From the NCBI RefSeq assembly GCF_024172125.1, contig NZ_JAMZEA010000001.1, positions 806,001 through 870,000 of the forward strand: a DNA stretch of 64,000 bases. Reading direction: 5' to 3'. A model generated the notes under the pieces. It did not search any database. It was not told the origin of the DNA and was given only the letters and a program-made list of their open reading frames with translations. A program made the position numbers and the translations under genes. This stretch comes from Actinomadura rupiterrae. Its GTDB lineage: Bacteria; Actinomycetota; Actinomycetes; Streptosporangiales; Streptosporangiaceae. Positions within the stretch are counted from its first letter, which is position 1. The number at the start of each line of letters is the position of its first letter. This document shows, piece by piece, positions 25,375-33,097 of this stretch.

Positions 25375-25973
25375 GGGTTGCCACCGCCGCGGTAGGTGTA
25401 GGTGTCGATGGGGGCGACGGCCTTGCCGGTGAGGGTGCGGCTGCCGGGGAAGCCGGGCAGGGCCAGGTCGGAGAAGTCGACGTGGCAGGTGACGGTGACG
25501 GTCACGCGTCCGCCCGCGCCCCAGGCGCTGGTGTCGGGGCTGATCGAGGGCCCGCCGGCGCACCAGTCATGCCCCGAGAGGTCGCCCGTCGCGGCCTGCT
25601 GGGCGAGGTCGCGGGCCGTCCCTTCGGACCGCGCCGTGGACGCGGCGCGCGCGGCGTCCCGGGCGGCGCCGTCCACCTGGCTCTGCGCGTCCACGACCCG
25701 TCCGGAGATCACGAGCAGCCCGATCAGCAACAGGATGATCGGCGTCGCGAAGACCATCTCCAGCGTCATCGTCCCCTGGTCACCCCGCACCCGCCCCAAT
25801 ACGGAGTGGACGAAACGGTTGCGTTCTGTCCAACCGCGTGACGCAGCGCGCGTCAGGACGGGACCGTTGCGTTCTGACGTCGCTGAGACGGGATCGGCGC
25901 TATGCGATGCGGTGCGGTCGGGACGAGACCGTACCGTCGCGACGGAGGGTGGACGTGGCCGGTGCCGAGTCAT
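25371..25973 (-). CDS. TadE-like pilus protein (second copy)
   Basis: A 200-aa TadE-family protein. A basic leader of about 65 residues precedes the membrane helix (TMTLEMVFATPIILLLIGLL) and the typical amphipathic continuation QSQVDGAARDAARAAST; a C-terminal beta domain carries a cysteine pair. The leader's DNA contains an imperfect repeat of GGACGGGACCGTTGCGTTCTG. The start overlaps the upstream stop codon as ATGA, indicating coupling. Confidence 0.85.
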   Translation of the reverse strand: MTRHRPRPPSVATVRSRPDRTASHSADPVSATSERNGPVLTRAASRGWTERNRFVHSVLGRVRGDQGTMTLEMVFATPIILLLIGLLVISGRVVDAQSQVDGAARDAARAASTARSEGTARDLAQQAATGDLSGHDWCAGGPSISPDTSAWGAGGRVTVTVTCHVDFSDLALPGFPGSRTLTGKAVAPIDTYTYRGGGNP

Positions 25974-26764
25974 GGGGTGCCGCCCTGGCAGGCGGTGCCG
26001 GTGCCCTCGTCCGGGCGGAAGCATTCGATGGGGCCGCGGGAGCGCTGCGAGACGTGGAAGTTCACGAACGGGATGACCTTGACGACCTTGCCGCTGACCT
26101 CGACCCAGCGCTGGTCACCGTCCTGGCCCGACTGGACCTGGACGTCGCCGTCCAGCATGCCCTTCCCGACCTTGGACGCGGAGTCGCGCGCGGACTGCTC
26201 CGCCTCCCCCTGCCAGCCGCCGTCCGGTGTCGTCCGGGCGACGCGGGCGCCGGACTGCGCGGCGGCGAGCGTGATCTCGCGCGCGTAGTAGTAAAACGCG
26301 AACTGGAACACCGCCAGTAGCGTGAGGATCAGGATCGGCGCGAGGATGGCGAACTCGATCGCGGACGCGCCCCGGTCACGACTTCCAGCGCTCTCGTCCT
26401 CCCGCACGAACCCCTCGCGAGACGTCGCGCCACGCCTGCGGAGGAGGGCTCGGGCCGCGGCGCGGACGCGGGCCTGAGCGGGGATGGGCGTCGGCGGAGC
26501 ACAAGGCACCGCACAGGCGCGGGCCTGAGCGGGGACGGACGTCGGCGGAGCACAAGGCACCGCACAGGCGCGGGCCTGAGCGGGGACGGACGTCGGCGGA
26601 GCACTAGGCACCGCACGAACGAGGGCTTGGGCGGGGAGGGGCGTCGGCGAGGTACTAGGCGCCGCGTAGGCGCGCGTCTGAGTGGGGAGGGGGGTCGGCC
26701 GGGCACTCGGCGACGGGCGGACGCGGGGTCCGGCCTTCGGGGGGTGGGGCTTTGCGCGCGGCAT
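25970..26764 (-). CDS. TadE-like pilus protein with a repeat-built leader
   Basis: A 264-aa protein whose TadE domain begins only near residue 133 (RGASAIEFAILAPILILTLL, then REITLAAAQSGARVART). The first ~130 residues are Pro/Ala-rich and contain five 17-residue units of the form PTSVPAQARACAVPCAP. Because AGGAGG sits 7 nt before the ATG and no other start fits, this leader is probably translated. If prepilin peptidase cleaves after the Gly of RGASAIEF, as is usual in Flp/TadE proteins, the whole repeat would be removed in the cytoplasm. TadE proteins normally have leaders under about 30 residues, so this is odd. Confidence 0.85.
   Translation of the reverse strand: MPRAKPHPPKAGPRVRPSPSARPTPLPTQTRAYAAPSTSPTPLPAQALVRAVPSAPPTSVPAQARACAVPCAPPTSVPAQARACAVPCAPPTPIPAQARVRAAARALLRRRGATSREGFVREDESAGSRDRGASAIEFAILAPILILTLLAVFQFAFYYYAREITLAAAQSGARVARTTPDGGWQGEAEQSARDSASKVGKGMLDGDVQVQSGQDGDQRWVEVSGKVVKVIPFVNFHVSQRSRGPIECFRPDEGTGTACQGGTP
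26470..26724 (-). repeat. 51-bp tandem repeat (17 codons, five units) in tadE-like leader
   Basis: Unit starts fall exactly 51 bp apart at 26470, 26521, 26572, 26623 and 26674. The middle units are almost identical and the outer ones diverged, which suggests growth from the centre. Confidence 0.9.
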
Positions 26765-26789
26765 GACGGGTCCTCCTGGGGGGCGGTGG

Positions 26790-26999
26790 TTACTTGATGT
26801 TCGCGACCTCCTTGTCGATGCGTCCCTTGACGACGGCTCCGATGGCGACGGCGACGCCGACGAGGATCGCGGTGATGATGGCCCACTCGATCGCGGACGC
26901 GCCGAGCGTCCGGTCGGCGTCGCCGGAACGGAGGCGGTGCATGCGGTCGGACAGGAGAGCGCGCAGGTAGACGACCATCGGATCGTTCAGGGGGTTCAT
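26790..26999 (-). CDS. Flp-type major pilin
   Basis: A 69-aa pilin precursor. The class III prepilin signature is clear: leader ending LG, then ASAIEWAIITAILVGVAVAI, a hydrophobic helix with Glu at position 5 after cleavage, and a short mature end GAVVKGRIDKEVANIK. It is the expected subunit of the Tad pilus fibre. GAAGGAG lies about 6 nt before the ATG. It is encoded between the TadC and TadE-like genes; no prepilin peptidase gene is seen in the window. Confidence 0.9.
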   Translation of the reverse strand: MNPLNDPMVVYLRALLSDRMHRLRSGDADRTLGASAIEWAIITAILVGVAVAIGAVVKGRIDKEVANIK

Positions 27000-27022
27000 C
27001 GGTACTCCTTCTTCGCGGCGCC

Positions 27023-27937
27023 TCACGAGGTCGTGAGGCGCATCAGAGCGGGGTAGGCGAGGAAGATCAGGAAGGCGGCGCAGAACAGCAGCTGCGCCAC
27101 CAGCATGGACTGCGACCGCTCGTTCGCGCGACCGACCAGGTCGGACAGCTCGCGGCTGCGCATGGACGCGGCGCGCGCGGCCAGGGACTTGCGGATCTGC
27201 GCGCCGTCGTCGGCGACCAGGGAGAGCGCGCCCGCCAGGTCGCGCAGCTCCTCCACCGCCAGCTCGTCGCCGAGGTCGCCGAGCGACTGCCAGGGCGTCC
27301 GGCCGGAGATGCGCGCGTTGGACAGGGCCTCGCGGATCCGCAGCATCGCCCAGCCGTCGCCGACGCTGGACGCGGCGAGCAGCGCCTCGGGGACGCCGCG
27401 TCCGCCCGCGAGGTTCATCGCGACGAGGTCGAGGAACGCTCCGACGACGTGCCGGAAGTCCTGGCGGCGTCCGCGCGCCTCGTGCCGGAGCTGCATGTCG
27501 GGCATGAAGAAGAACAGGATCGCGAACGCGCCGCACAGCCACAGCGGCGCTTCGAGGTTCGCGCCGAGGCCGAGCAGCGCGAAGTAGCCGGTGACGACCG
27601 GTATGAACAGCAGCGCGGACGCGGCGAGCAGGAACTTCGTGCCCAGCAGCGCCTCCAGCGACCGGTCGGTGATGGCGAGGTCCGCGCGGATCGACCTGAG
27701 CTGCCACCCGCGCGCCTCGCAGTAGCGGACGGCCGCCGTGCCGACGCGGGCGCGCAGCCCCCCGACCTTCTCCAGCGTCGGGGACGTCCGGGTGGGACGG
27801 GTGACAAGCTCGCGGTCCCGCGCGGCGTCGAAGGTGGCCAGCCGCGTCGCCAGCCCCGGACGTGGCGGGAACAGCGCACGCGACAGCAGGTACAGCCCGA
27901 GCCCGACAACGGCCCCGGCAAGGATCGCGCCCGTCAT
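27023..27937 (-). CDS. tadC: TadC-like inner-membrane platform protein
   Basis: A 304-aa type II secretion F-domain protein with an N-terminal helix (AILAGAVVGLGLYLLSRALF), a central helical pair (KFLLAASALLFIPVVTGYFA; WLCGAFAILFFFMPDMQLR) and the conserved cytoplasmic F domain (FLDLVAMNLAGGRGVPEALL ... ELAVEELRDLAGALSLV), ending in another helix. With TadB it should form the membrane platform that couples the ATPase to pilin extrusion. Its ATG overlaps the stop of the upstream repeat-protein gene by ATGA. Confidence 0.92.
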   Translation of the reverse strand: MTGAILAGAVVGLGLYLLSRALFPPRPGLATRLATFDAARDRELVTRPTRTSPTLEKVGGLRARVGTAAVRYCEARGWQLRSIRADLAITDRSLEALLGTKFLLAASALLFIPVVTGYFALLGLGANLEAPLWLCGAFAILFFFMPDMQLRHEARGRRQDFRHVVGAFLDLVAMNLAGGRGVPEALLAASSVGDGWAMLRIREALSNARISGRTPWQSLGDLGDELAVEELRDLAGALSLVADDGAQIRKSLAARAASMRSRELSDLVGRANERSQSMLVAQLLFCAAFLIFLAYPALMRLTTS

Positions 27938-28443
27938 GCCGTCCCCCTCTCCACGCCTGCCCATCCCCAGCCCACTCCCACCGGCCGAACCACCAGCCGC
28001 GCAAGAGCAGCCCCCCGCACCGCAGGCTCGCGATAGCCAGACTCGATGGCCGGGCCCACGCGCCCACCGGGCGCAATGGCTGGACGTACACGCGCGCCAG
28101 GCGCATTGGCTGGGCCTACGCGCGCCCCGGGGGCGGTGACTGGGCCCACACGCGCGGCGGGCGCAGTGGCCGGGCATGTGCGCGCGGCGGGCGCAACGGC
28201 TGGGCCCACGCGCACGCCGGGGGCGGTGGCTCGGCGTGTGCGCGCGCCAGGTGCAATGGCCGGGCCCACACGCGTGCCGGGGGCGAGGGGTGGGCCTACG
28301 CGCGTGCTGGGGGCGGGGGCTGGGCGTGTGTGCGCGACGGGGGGTGAGGGCTTGCTGGGGGTGGGTGGGGTGCTCTGTGCGTGGGGGGTGGTTTGGGTGC
28401 GAGTGGGTTGCGGGGGCGGGAGTTCGCGGGAGGGGGTGGTCAT
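27934..28443 (-). CDS. repeat protein coupled between tadB and tadC
   Basis: A 169-aa open frame. Its ATG overlaps the tadB stop codon (ATGA) behind a GGAGG ribosome-binding site, and its TGA overlaps the tadC ATG in the same way; that double coupling is the main reason to call it real. A Pro/Thr/Ser-rich N-terminus (PPPQPTRTQTTPHAQSTPP) is followed by ten 10-residue units of the form APGARVGPA and a short tail. There is no clear membrane helix or signal. I know of no such protein in other Tad operons. High-GC repeats often leave several frames open, so the alternative is that the array merely lies between two genes. Confidence 0.6.
   Translation of the reverse strand: MTTPSRELPPPQPTRTQTTPHAQSTPPTPSKPSPPVAHTRPAPAPSTRVGPPLAPGTRVGPAIAPGARTRRATAPGVRVGPAVAPAARTCPATAPAARVGPVTAPGARVGPANAPGARVRPAIAPGGRVGPAIESGYREPAVRGAALARLVVRPVGVGWGWAGVERGTA
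28047..28346 (-). repeat. 30-bp tandem array, ten units, no indels
   Basis: Ten consecutive 30-bp units of the type TGGCCGGGCCCACGCGCG followed by GCGCCGGGCGCAG. Units differ by many substitutions but there is not a single length change across 300 bp, as expected if a reading frame of 10-residue units is protected. Confidence 0.9.
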
Positions 28444-29393
28444 GGGTTGCCTCCTCCGGCGTCCATGGTGTGGCGGCCGCGCAGGGAGGAGCCGGAGCGC
28501 CAGTTCGCGACGGTGCTCGGGACCTCTCCGGGGACGCCGGGCGACGGTTTGGGCTCGACCAGGAAACGGCCCGGGAGCTCGTACTTGGAGAGCTGCCGCA
28601 GCCACACGAAACCGCCCGCGTACAGCGCGATGACCAGGATCAGGACGAGCTGGCCGAGGAAGTCGTCGTACGGCCGGACGTAGCCGTGGTTGAAGATCGC
28701 GAGGACGAGGGCGGTGCCTACGGAGACGGCTACGACTATGCGGACGCTGCGGCGGGTGGCGCGGCGGTCGGCTTCGACGCGGCGGCGCATGTCGAGCTCG
28801 GCGCGGGCGGAGGTGGAGAGGGCGCCGAGCATGTCGCGGAGGCCGGGGCCGCGGAGCTTGGCGTTGAGGATGAGGGCGGCGACGACGAGGTCGGCGGACG
28901 GGTCGTCCAGGTCGTCGGCGAAGCGGCGCAGGGCCTCGGGCATCGGGACGCGGGTGTGCAGGCGGTCCACGAGGACGCGGAGGGGCTGCTGGAGGGCGGG
29001 GGCGGCGGCGCGCAGGGACGCGGGGATGGCCTGTTCGAGGCCGACGGCGCCCGCGATGGTGTCGCGGAGGGACTCGGTCCAGGCGGCGAGGGCTTCGAGG
29101 CGGGCCATCGCGCGGCGCTCCTCGGCGGCGCCGCCCGCCAGGCCGTTCCAGGCGAGGACGAGCGCGGCGGTTCCGGCCGCGGCGACGACCCAGCGGGTGA
29201 CGACGAGGACGGCAAGCGCGCTCATCACGGCGACGGCCGTCCGCGTGGTGAGGGTGCGGATGAGGTCCTCGCGGCTGCGGCGGGGCTGGCCCGGACGCGC
29301 GGGCAGTCCGCGCAGCGCGACGATGAGGAGCAGGAGGCCGCCTCCGGCGATCGCGCCGGTGATGATGGCGAGCAGGACGTCCGGTGCGAACAT
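28440..29393 (-). CDS. tadB: TadB-like inner-membrane platform protein
   Basis: A 317-aa type II secretion F-domain protein: an N-terminal helix (VLLAIITGAIAGGGLLLLIV), a pair of helices (AVAVMSALAVLVVTRWVVA; TAALVLAWNGLAGG), the F domain (WTESLRDTIAGAVGLEQAI ... RMPMP-like VPMPEALRRFADDLDDPSAD) and two C-terminal helices. It is the partner of TadC in the Tad platform. The ATG is preferred over the GTG one codon earlier since GGGAGG is 5 nt from the ATG. It follows the ATPase gene by 37 bp and overlaps the next start. Confidence 0.92.
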   Translation of the reverse strand: MFAPDVLLAIITGAIAGGGLLLLIVALRGLPARPGQPRRSREDLIRTLTTRTAVAVMSALAVLVVTRWVVAAAGTAALVLAWNGLAGGAAEERRAMARLEALAAWTESLRDTIAGAVGLEQAIPASLRAAAPALQQPLRVLVDRLHTRVPMPEALRRFADDLDDPSADLVVAALILNAKLRGPGLRDMLGALSTSARAELDMRRRVEADRRATRRSVRIVVAVSVGTALVLAIFNHGYVRPYDDFLGQLVLILVIALYAGGFVWLRQLSKYELPGRFLVEPKPSPGVPGEVPSTVANWRSGSSLRGRHTMDAGGGNP

Positions 29394-29430
29394 CACGTCC
29401 TCCCGCGCGCGTGGGCGTTCTTCGGCATGG

Positions 29431-30729
29431 TCACCAGGCTCCGGCGGCTGGGTCGTAGCCGTGGTCGGCCAGTTCGGCGGCGCAGGCTATGGGGGCGGCG
29501 GGGTGGGCTTGGCCGTCGGGGGCGAGGGCGAAGACCTCGGACGACAGGACGCGGCCGTCGACGCCGGTGACCTCGCGGATGGACGCGACGTAGCGGCGCA
29601 GGCGGCCGCCCACCGCGTAGTCGTTGCGCTTCTCGATGAAGACGACGAAGTCGATGGCGCCGGCGATGAGCATGTGGGTGGCCTCGACCGGGAGGCGCTC
29701 CTCGGACTGGATCGCGTAGGTCGCGATGCGGTTGAAGACCTCCATGGACGAGTTCGCATGGATGGTCGAGAGCGAGCCGTCGTTGCCCTGGGTCATCGCG
29801 TTCAGCATGGTGACGATCTCGTCGCCGAGGACCTCGCCGACGATCACGCGGGACGGGTTCATGCGCAGGGAGCGGCGGACGAGCTCGGCCATGGAGATCG
29901 CGCCCTGGCCCTCGGAGTTCGGCAGCCGCTGCTCGAACGCGACGGCGTTCGGGTGCAGCTCGGGGAAGGCGTCCAGGCCGAGTTCGAGCGCGCGCTCGAC
30001 GGTGATCAGCCGCTCGTGCTGCGGGATCTCGTTGGCGATCGCGCGCAGCAGCGTCGTCTTCCCGGCGTTCGTCGCCCCGGCGATCATGATGTTCTTGCGG
30101 GCGAGGACGGCCGCGCGCAGGAAGCGCCCTACCTCCGGGGTGAAGGTTCCATTGCCGATGAGATCGGAAAGGAAGACCTTGCCGAGACGCGCGCGGCGGA
30201 TCGACAGGGCGGGCCGGACGGTCACGTCCATCACGGCGGAGAGCCGCGAGCCGTCCGGGAGGCGCAGGTCGAGCTGCGGGTTCGCGGTGTCGAAGGGCCG
30301 CGACGACAGGCCCGAGTAGGCGGCGAGGATCTGGATCAGCTCGACGAGCTCCTCGTCGGTCTCGGCGACCGGCTCGCCCATCACCTCGCGGCCGTCCGCG
30401 TAGCCGATGAAGACGCGGTCGCAGCCGTTGACGTCGATGTTCTCGATCTCCGGATCCTCCAGCAGGGGCTGGAGGCGGCCGACGCCGAACAGCGCCGCGT
30501 GCACGCCCGCCGCGAGCGCCTCCTCCTCCTCGGCGTTGGGCGGACGGCGCCCGGAGGTGATCTCGCCGCGCGCGAACTCCTCCAGGACCTGCGAGATCAG
30601 CGCGCGGGCGAACTGCCGCTCGTCCTCGCCGGACATGGGCGGCAGGCCGTTCGCGCCGTCCAGCCGGCGCTGCTGCGCGAGCCGGTCGCCGACCTCCTGG
30701 CGCAGCCGCTTGACGAGCGCGTGGTCCAT
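29431..30729 (-). CDS. tadA: Tad pilus secretion ATPase (TadA/CpaF)
   Basis: A 432-aa hexameric ATPase of the VirB11/CpaF family powering pilus assembly on the cytoplasmic face. An N-terminal domain (EDPEIENIDVNGCDRVFIG) precedes the nucleotide domain with Walker A AGATNAGKTTLLRAIA near residue 223, an Asp/Glu box (TVERALELGL), Walker B RVIVGEVLGDE near 295 and the His box SLSTIHANSS. All expected catalytic motifs are present. The ATG directly follows the stop of the CpaE-like gene, with GAGG just upstream. Confidence 0.96.
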   Translation of the reverse strand: MDHALVKRLRQEVGDRLAQQRRLDGANGLPPMSGEDERQFARALISQVLEEFARGEITSGRRPPNAEEEEALAAGVHAALFGVGRLQPLLEDPEIENIDVNGCDRVFIGYADGREVMGEPVAETDEELVELIQILAAYSGLSSRPFDTANPQLDLRLPDGSRLSAVMDVTVRPALSIRRARLGKVFLSDLIGNGTFTPEVGRFLRAAVLARKNIMIAGATNAGKTTLLRAIANEIPQHERLITVERALELGLDAFPELHPNAVAFEQRLPNSEGQGAISMAELVRRSLRMNPSRVIVGEVLGDEIVTMLNAMTQGNDGSLSTIHANSSMEVFNRIATYAIQSEERLPVEATHMLIAGAIDFVVFIEKRNDYAVGGRLRRYVASIREVTGVDGRVLSSEVFALAPDGQAHPAAPIACAAELADHGYDPAAGAW

Positions 30730-31569
30730 CTAGAACCTCCCCTCGGCCATCAGCGGCTCGGCGGCGCCGGCGGCGTTCACCCTGGCCGTCAGGGCCGTCG
30801 CGACCTCGCGGGCGGAGCGGACGAGCAGCGTGCGGTCCAGGCGTCCGCCCCACTGCCCGGACAGCAGCTCGGCGCCCTTCGGGTCGAGCGCGAGGCCGCC
30901 GAGCACCGAGACGGGCGGCGCGGGCACGCCGCCGCGCGCCTCCAGCCGCTGCCGCGTACCGGTGAGGATCCGGTCGACCTCGGCGATGGACGCGCGGAAG
31001 TCGCGCGGGTCGGCGAGGACGACGACGCCGAGCGGCGGTCCGCCGCGCAGCTCGCCGGTCAGCGCGACGACGCGTTCGCGCAGGTGGGCGACCTGTTCGA
31101 GGGTCGCGCGGGTGAGCAGGACGACCATGTCCGCCTCGCGCAGCAGGTCGTTCAGCGGGCTGCCCGCGCCGAGCCGTCCGCAGTCGGCGAGGACGTCCAC
31201 CTCCTGCAGGCCGCGGAACGCGCGCGCGAGCGGCGTCCACAGCCAGGTCATGCCCTGCGCCTGCTCGGCGTTGGTGAGGCCGACCAGGACGTCCAGGCCG
31301 CCGACGAGCCGCTGGCAGTGCTCGGCGATCTGGTCGGGCCGCAATCCGCGACGCGCCGTGGCGGCGAGGCTGAGCAGTCCGCGGGACGGGTTGAGCATCG
31401 CCGACCCGTCGGACGTGCCGGGATCGGCGGGCAGCCGGTACACCAGGTCGCCGCCCGCCTGGTCGCACTCGGCGACCAGCACCGGGCGCGGCCAGACCGC
31501 GCCGAGCGCCACCGCGGCCGTCGTGACGCCCGGGGCCCCCTTGTCGGCGGCGAGCGCGATGAGAGCCAC
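30730..31569 (-). CDS. CpaE-like P-loop protein
   Basis: A 279-aa ParA/MinD-superfamily protein, the usual localisation factor of Tad systems. The N-terminus is LIALAADKGAPGVTTAAVAL, a divergent Walker A in which the canonical Gly-Lys before Thr is GVTT; the deviant lysine remains in DKGAPG. The switch-like VDVLADCGRLG and VVLLTRATLEQ follow. ATP binding may be weakened, as in some CpaE proteins. The GTG start sits two bases after the upstream stop, with GGAGG in the preceding gene's last codons. Confidence 0.82.
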   Translation of the reverse strand: MALIALAADKGAPGVTTAAVALGAVWPRPVLVAECDQAGGDLVYRLPADPGTSDGSAMLNPSRGLLSLAATARRGLRPDQIAEHCQRLVGGLDVLVGLTNAEQAQGMTWLWTPLARAFRGLQEVDVLADCGRLGAGSPLNDLLREADMVVLLTRATLEQVAHLRERVVALTGELRGGPPLGVVVLADPRDFRASIAEVDRILTGTRQRLEARGGVPAPPVSVLGGLALDPKGAELLSGQWGGRLDRTLLVRSAREVATALTARVNAAGAAEPLMAEGRF

Positions 31570-31571
31570 GG

Positions 31572-32483
31572 TCAGCCTCCGCCCGTGCCGGGCGAGTGCT
31601 TCGGCTTGTCCGAGGGGCGCCCGGCGGGCCCGTTGCCCGAAGGAGCGTTCCCGGACGGGTTCCCCGACGGGTTGCCGGACGGGTTGTTGCCGGAGGGCGT
31701 GTCGTTGGGCGCGGACGGCGAGACGCCGGGCTGCGGCGGGACGTCCGATCCCTGCGGCTGCGTGCCGTCCGGGATGAGCGCGACCGCGACCAGCCCGCTC
31801 GACGCGGCCTGCGTGACCGCCGCGACCTGGTTCGGCGGGACGGCCACGTCCACGGCGACGCCTTCGCTGCCGAGCCGTCCGCCGCCGCCGTTCGAGACGC
31901 CGATGACGATCGCGTCCGGCGCGAGGACCGTGCCCGCGCGGACGGCCGAGGAGCCGTTGCCGCCGCTGACCGCGTACAGGCTGACCCGCTTGCCGGACTC
32001 CAGGCCCTTCGCCGGGAACTGGCCGGGCTTCAGCGACAGGCCGACGATCATGCGTCCCTGCGCGGCGCCGTTCGTCCGGCTGACCATCGAGTTGGTGAGC
32101 AGCGCGCCGCGCACCAGCGGCACCGCCGCGTAGGTCTGCGCGACCTTGGCGCGCTCCGACCAGGCGATGTACTCGATGCCGGTGTCGCCGACCTGCACCT
32201 CCTGCAGCGCCGACATCGGGATCTGCTGCCCGGCCGCGACCGGCTGCGCGATCCGGATCGCCGACACCCGCTGGCCGCTCGCCATCACCAGGTACGCGCT
32301 GGCCAGCGCGCCGCCCAGGACGAGCAGCACGGCCAGCGCCGCGAGCGCCGGTTTGCGCTCGCGCGGCGCGCTCGGCAGCCGCTGCCCGCCCGCCGTGCCG
32401 AGCCCGGTGGACCCGAGCCCGCCGCCCGCCGGGCTCGCCGCGAGCCCGCCCCGTCCGCTCGTCGCCCGCTGGTCGCTCTTCAT
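31572..32483 (-). CDS. SAF-domain protein, CpaB/RcpC-like
   Basis: A 303-aa single-pass membrane protein: a basic cytoplasmic N-terminus, one helix (ALAALAVLLVLGGALASAYLV), then an SAF domain (SAIRIAQPVAAGQQIPMSAL) and an extracytoplasmic region, ending in a Pro/Ser/Gly/Asn-rich tail with short PSGNPSGN repeats. CpaB/RcpC proteins help pass the pilus through the envelope. It is the first gene of the Tad operon. The start is uncertain: AAAGGAG is 3 nt from a GTG and 15 nt from the ATG four codons later that I chose. Confidence 0.85.
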   Translation of the reverse strand: MKSDQRATSGRGGLAASPAGGGLGSTGLGTAGGQRLPSAPRERKPALAALAVLLVLGGALASAYLVMASGQRVSAIRIAQPVAAGQQIPMSALQEVQVGDTGIEYIAWSERAKVAQTYAAVPLVRGALLTNSMVSRTNGAAQGRMIVGLSLKPGQFPAKGLESGKRVSLYAVSGGNGSSAVRAGTVLAPDAIVIGVSNGGGGRLGSEGVAVDVAVPPNQVAAVTQAASSGLVAVALIPDGTQPQGSDVPPQPGVSPSAPNDTPSGNNPSGNPSGNPSGNAPSGNGPAGRPSDKPKHSPGTGGG

Positions 32484-33097
32484 GGGGGCAGCCACGTGCT
32501 CCTTTCGCGCCCGCCGGAATCTCGGATGGGGGAGATCTCCGAATCGCCGGGCGATCCATGCTTGCGGGACGGATGAGCCCCCGTCAATGGATTCGGCCAC
32601 CCGTACCCGGGACGTGACCAAAGGACCGCAGGTGACCAGCCGTTTCGCCGGCCACTTCGCGGCTTACCCCGGGTCACTCCGGCCACTGACATCCCGAATC
32701 GGACACCCGATAAAGCCGTTCTGTTGGTAAATGACGGAAAGTGCCGCGAGCCGTGTCCGGATCGTTGGCGATGACCGCCACCGCCCCGTCGGATGATTGC
32801 CCGACCACCGTCGCCGCGCTGCCGCACGACCGTCGCCGTCCTGCCGGACGACCGTCGCCGTCCTGCCGGACGACCGCCGCCGTTGCTGTCGGATGGCCGA
32901 CGTCGGGTGTCGCGTGTCCGTCGTTGGGCCGTCCAGCGATGCGGTCGCGCCGTCCGCGCGGTCCTCGTCGGGGCGGCTCGTTAGAGTGAGCCGCAGCCGA
33001 CGCGTCCCCCAGGGCCCCGGCCCGGGGCACGAGCGCGGTGCCGGGAGCGGACGCGTGCGGCGCGGGCCGGTCGGTAGGGCGGGGCAGAGGGGCTGGT
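32484..33097. other. intergenic region between divergent Tad operon and EssC-like gene
   Basis: No gene is supported. It should hold the two divergent promoters: TTAGAGT near 32982 is a candidate -10 box for the plus-strand ATPase gene, and TTGACG on the minus strand near 32590 a candidate -35 for the Tad operon. A 22-bp repeat lies in the middle. Confidence 0.5.
32800..32910 (+). repeat. 22-bp tandem repeat, about four units
   Basis: Units of ACGACCGTCGCCGTCCTGCC plus GG recur in the intergenic region; the two central units are identical and the outer ones diverged. Confidence 0.8.

Noticed and set aside
28046..28633. Plus-strand frame through the 30-bp array
   Set aside because: It has no ribosome-binding site and is antisense to tadB at its 3' part; the minus-strand frame has coupled start and stop.
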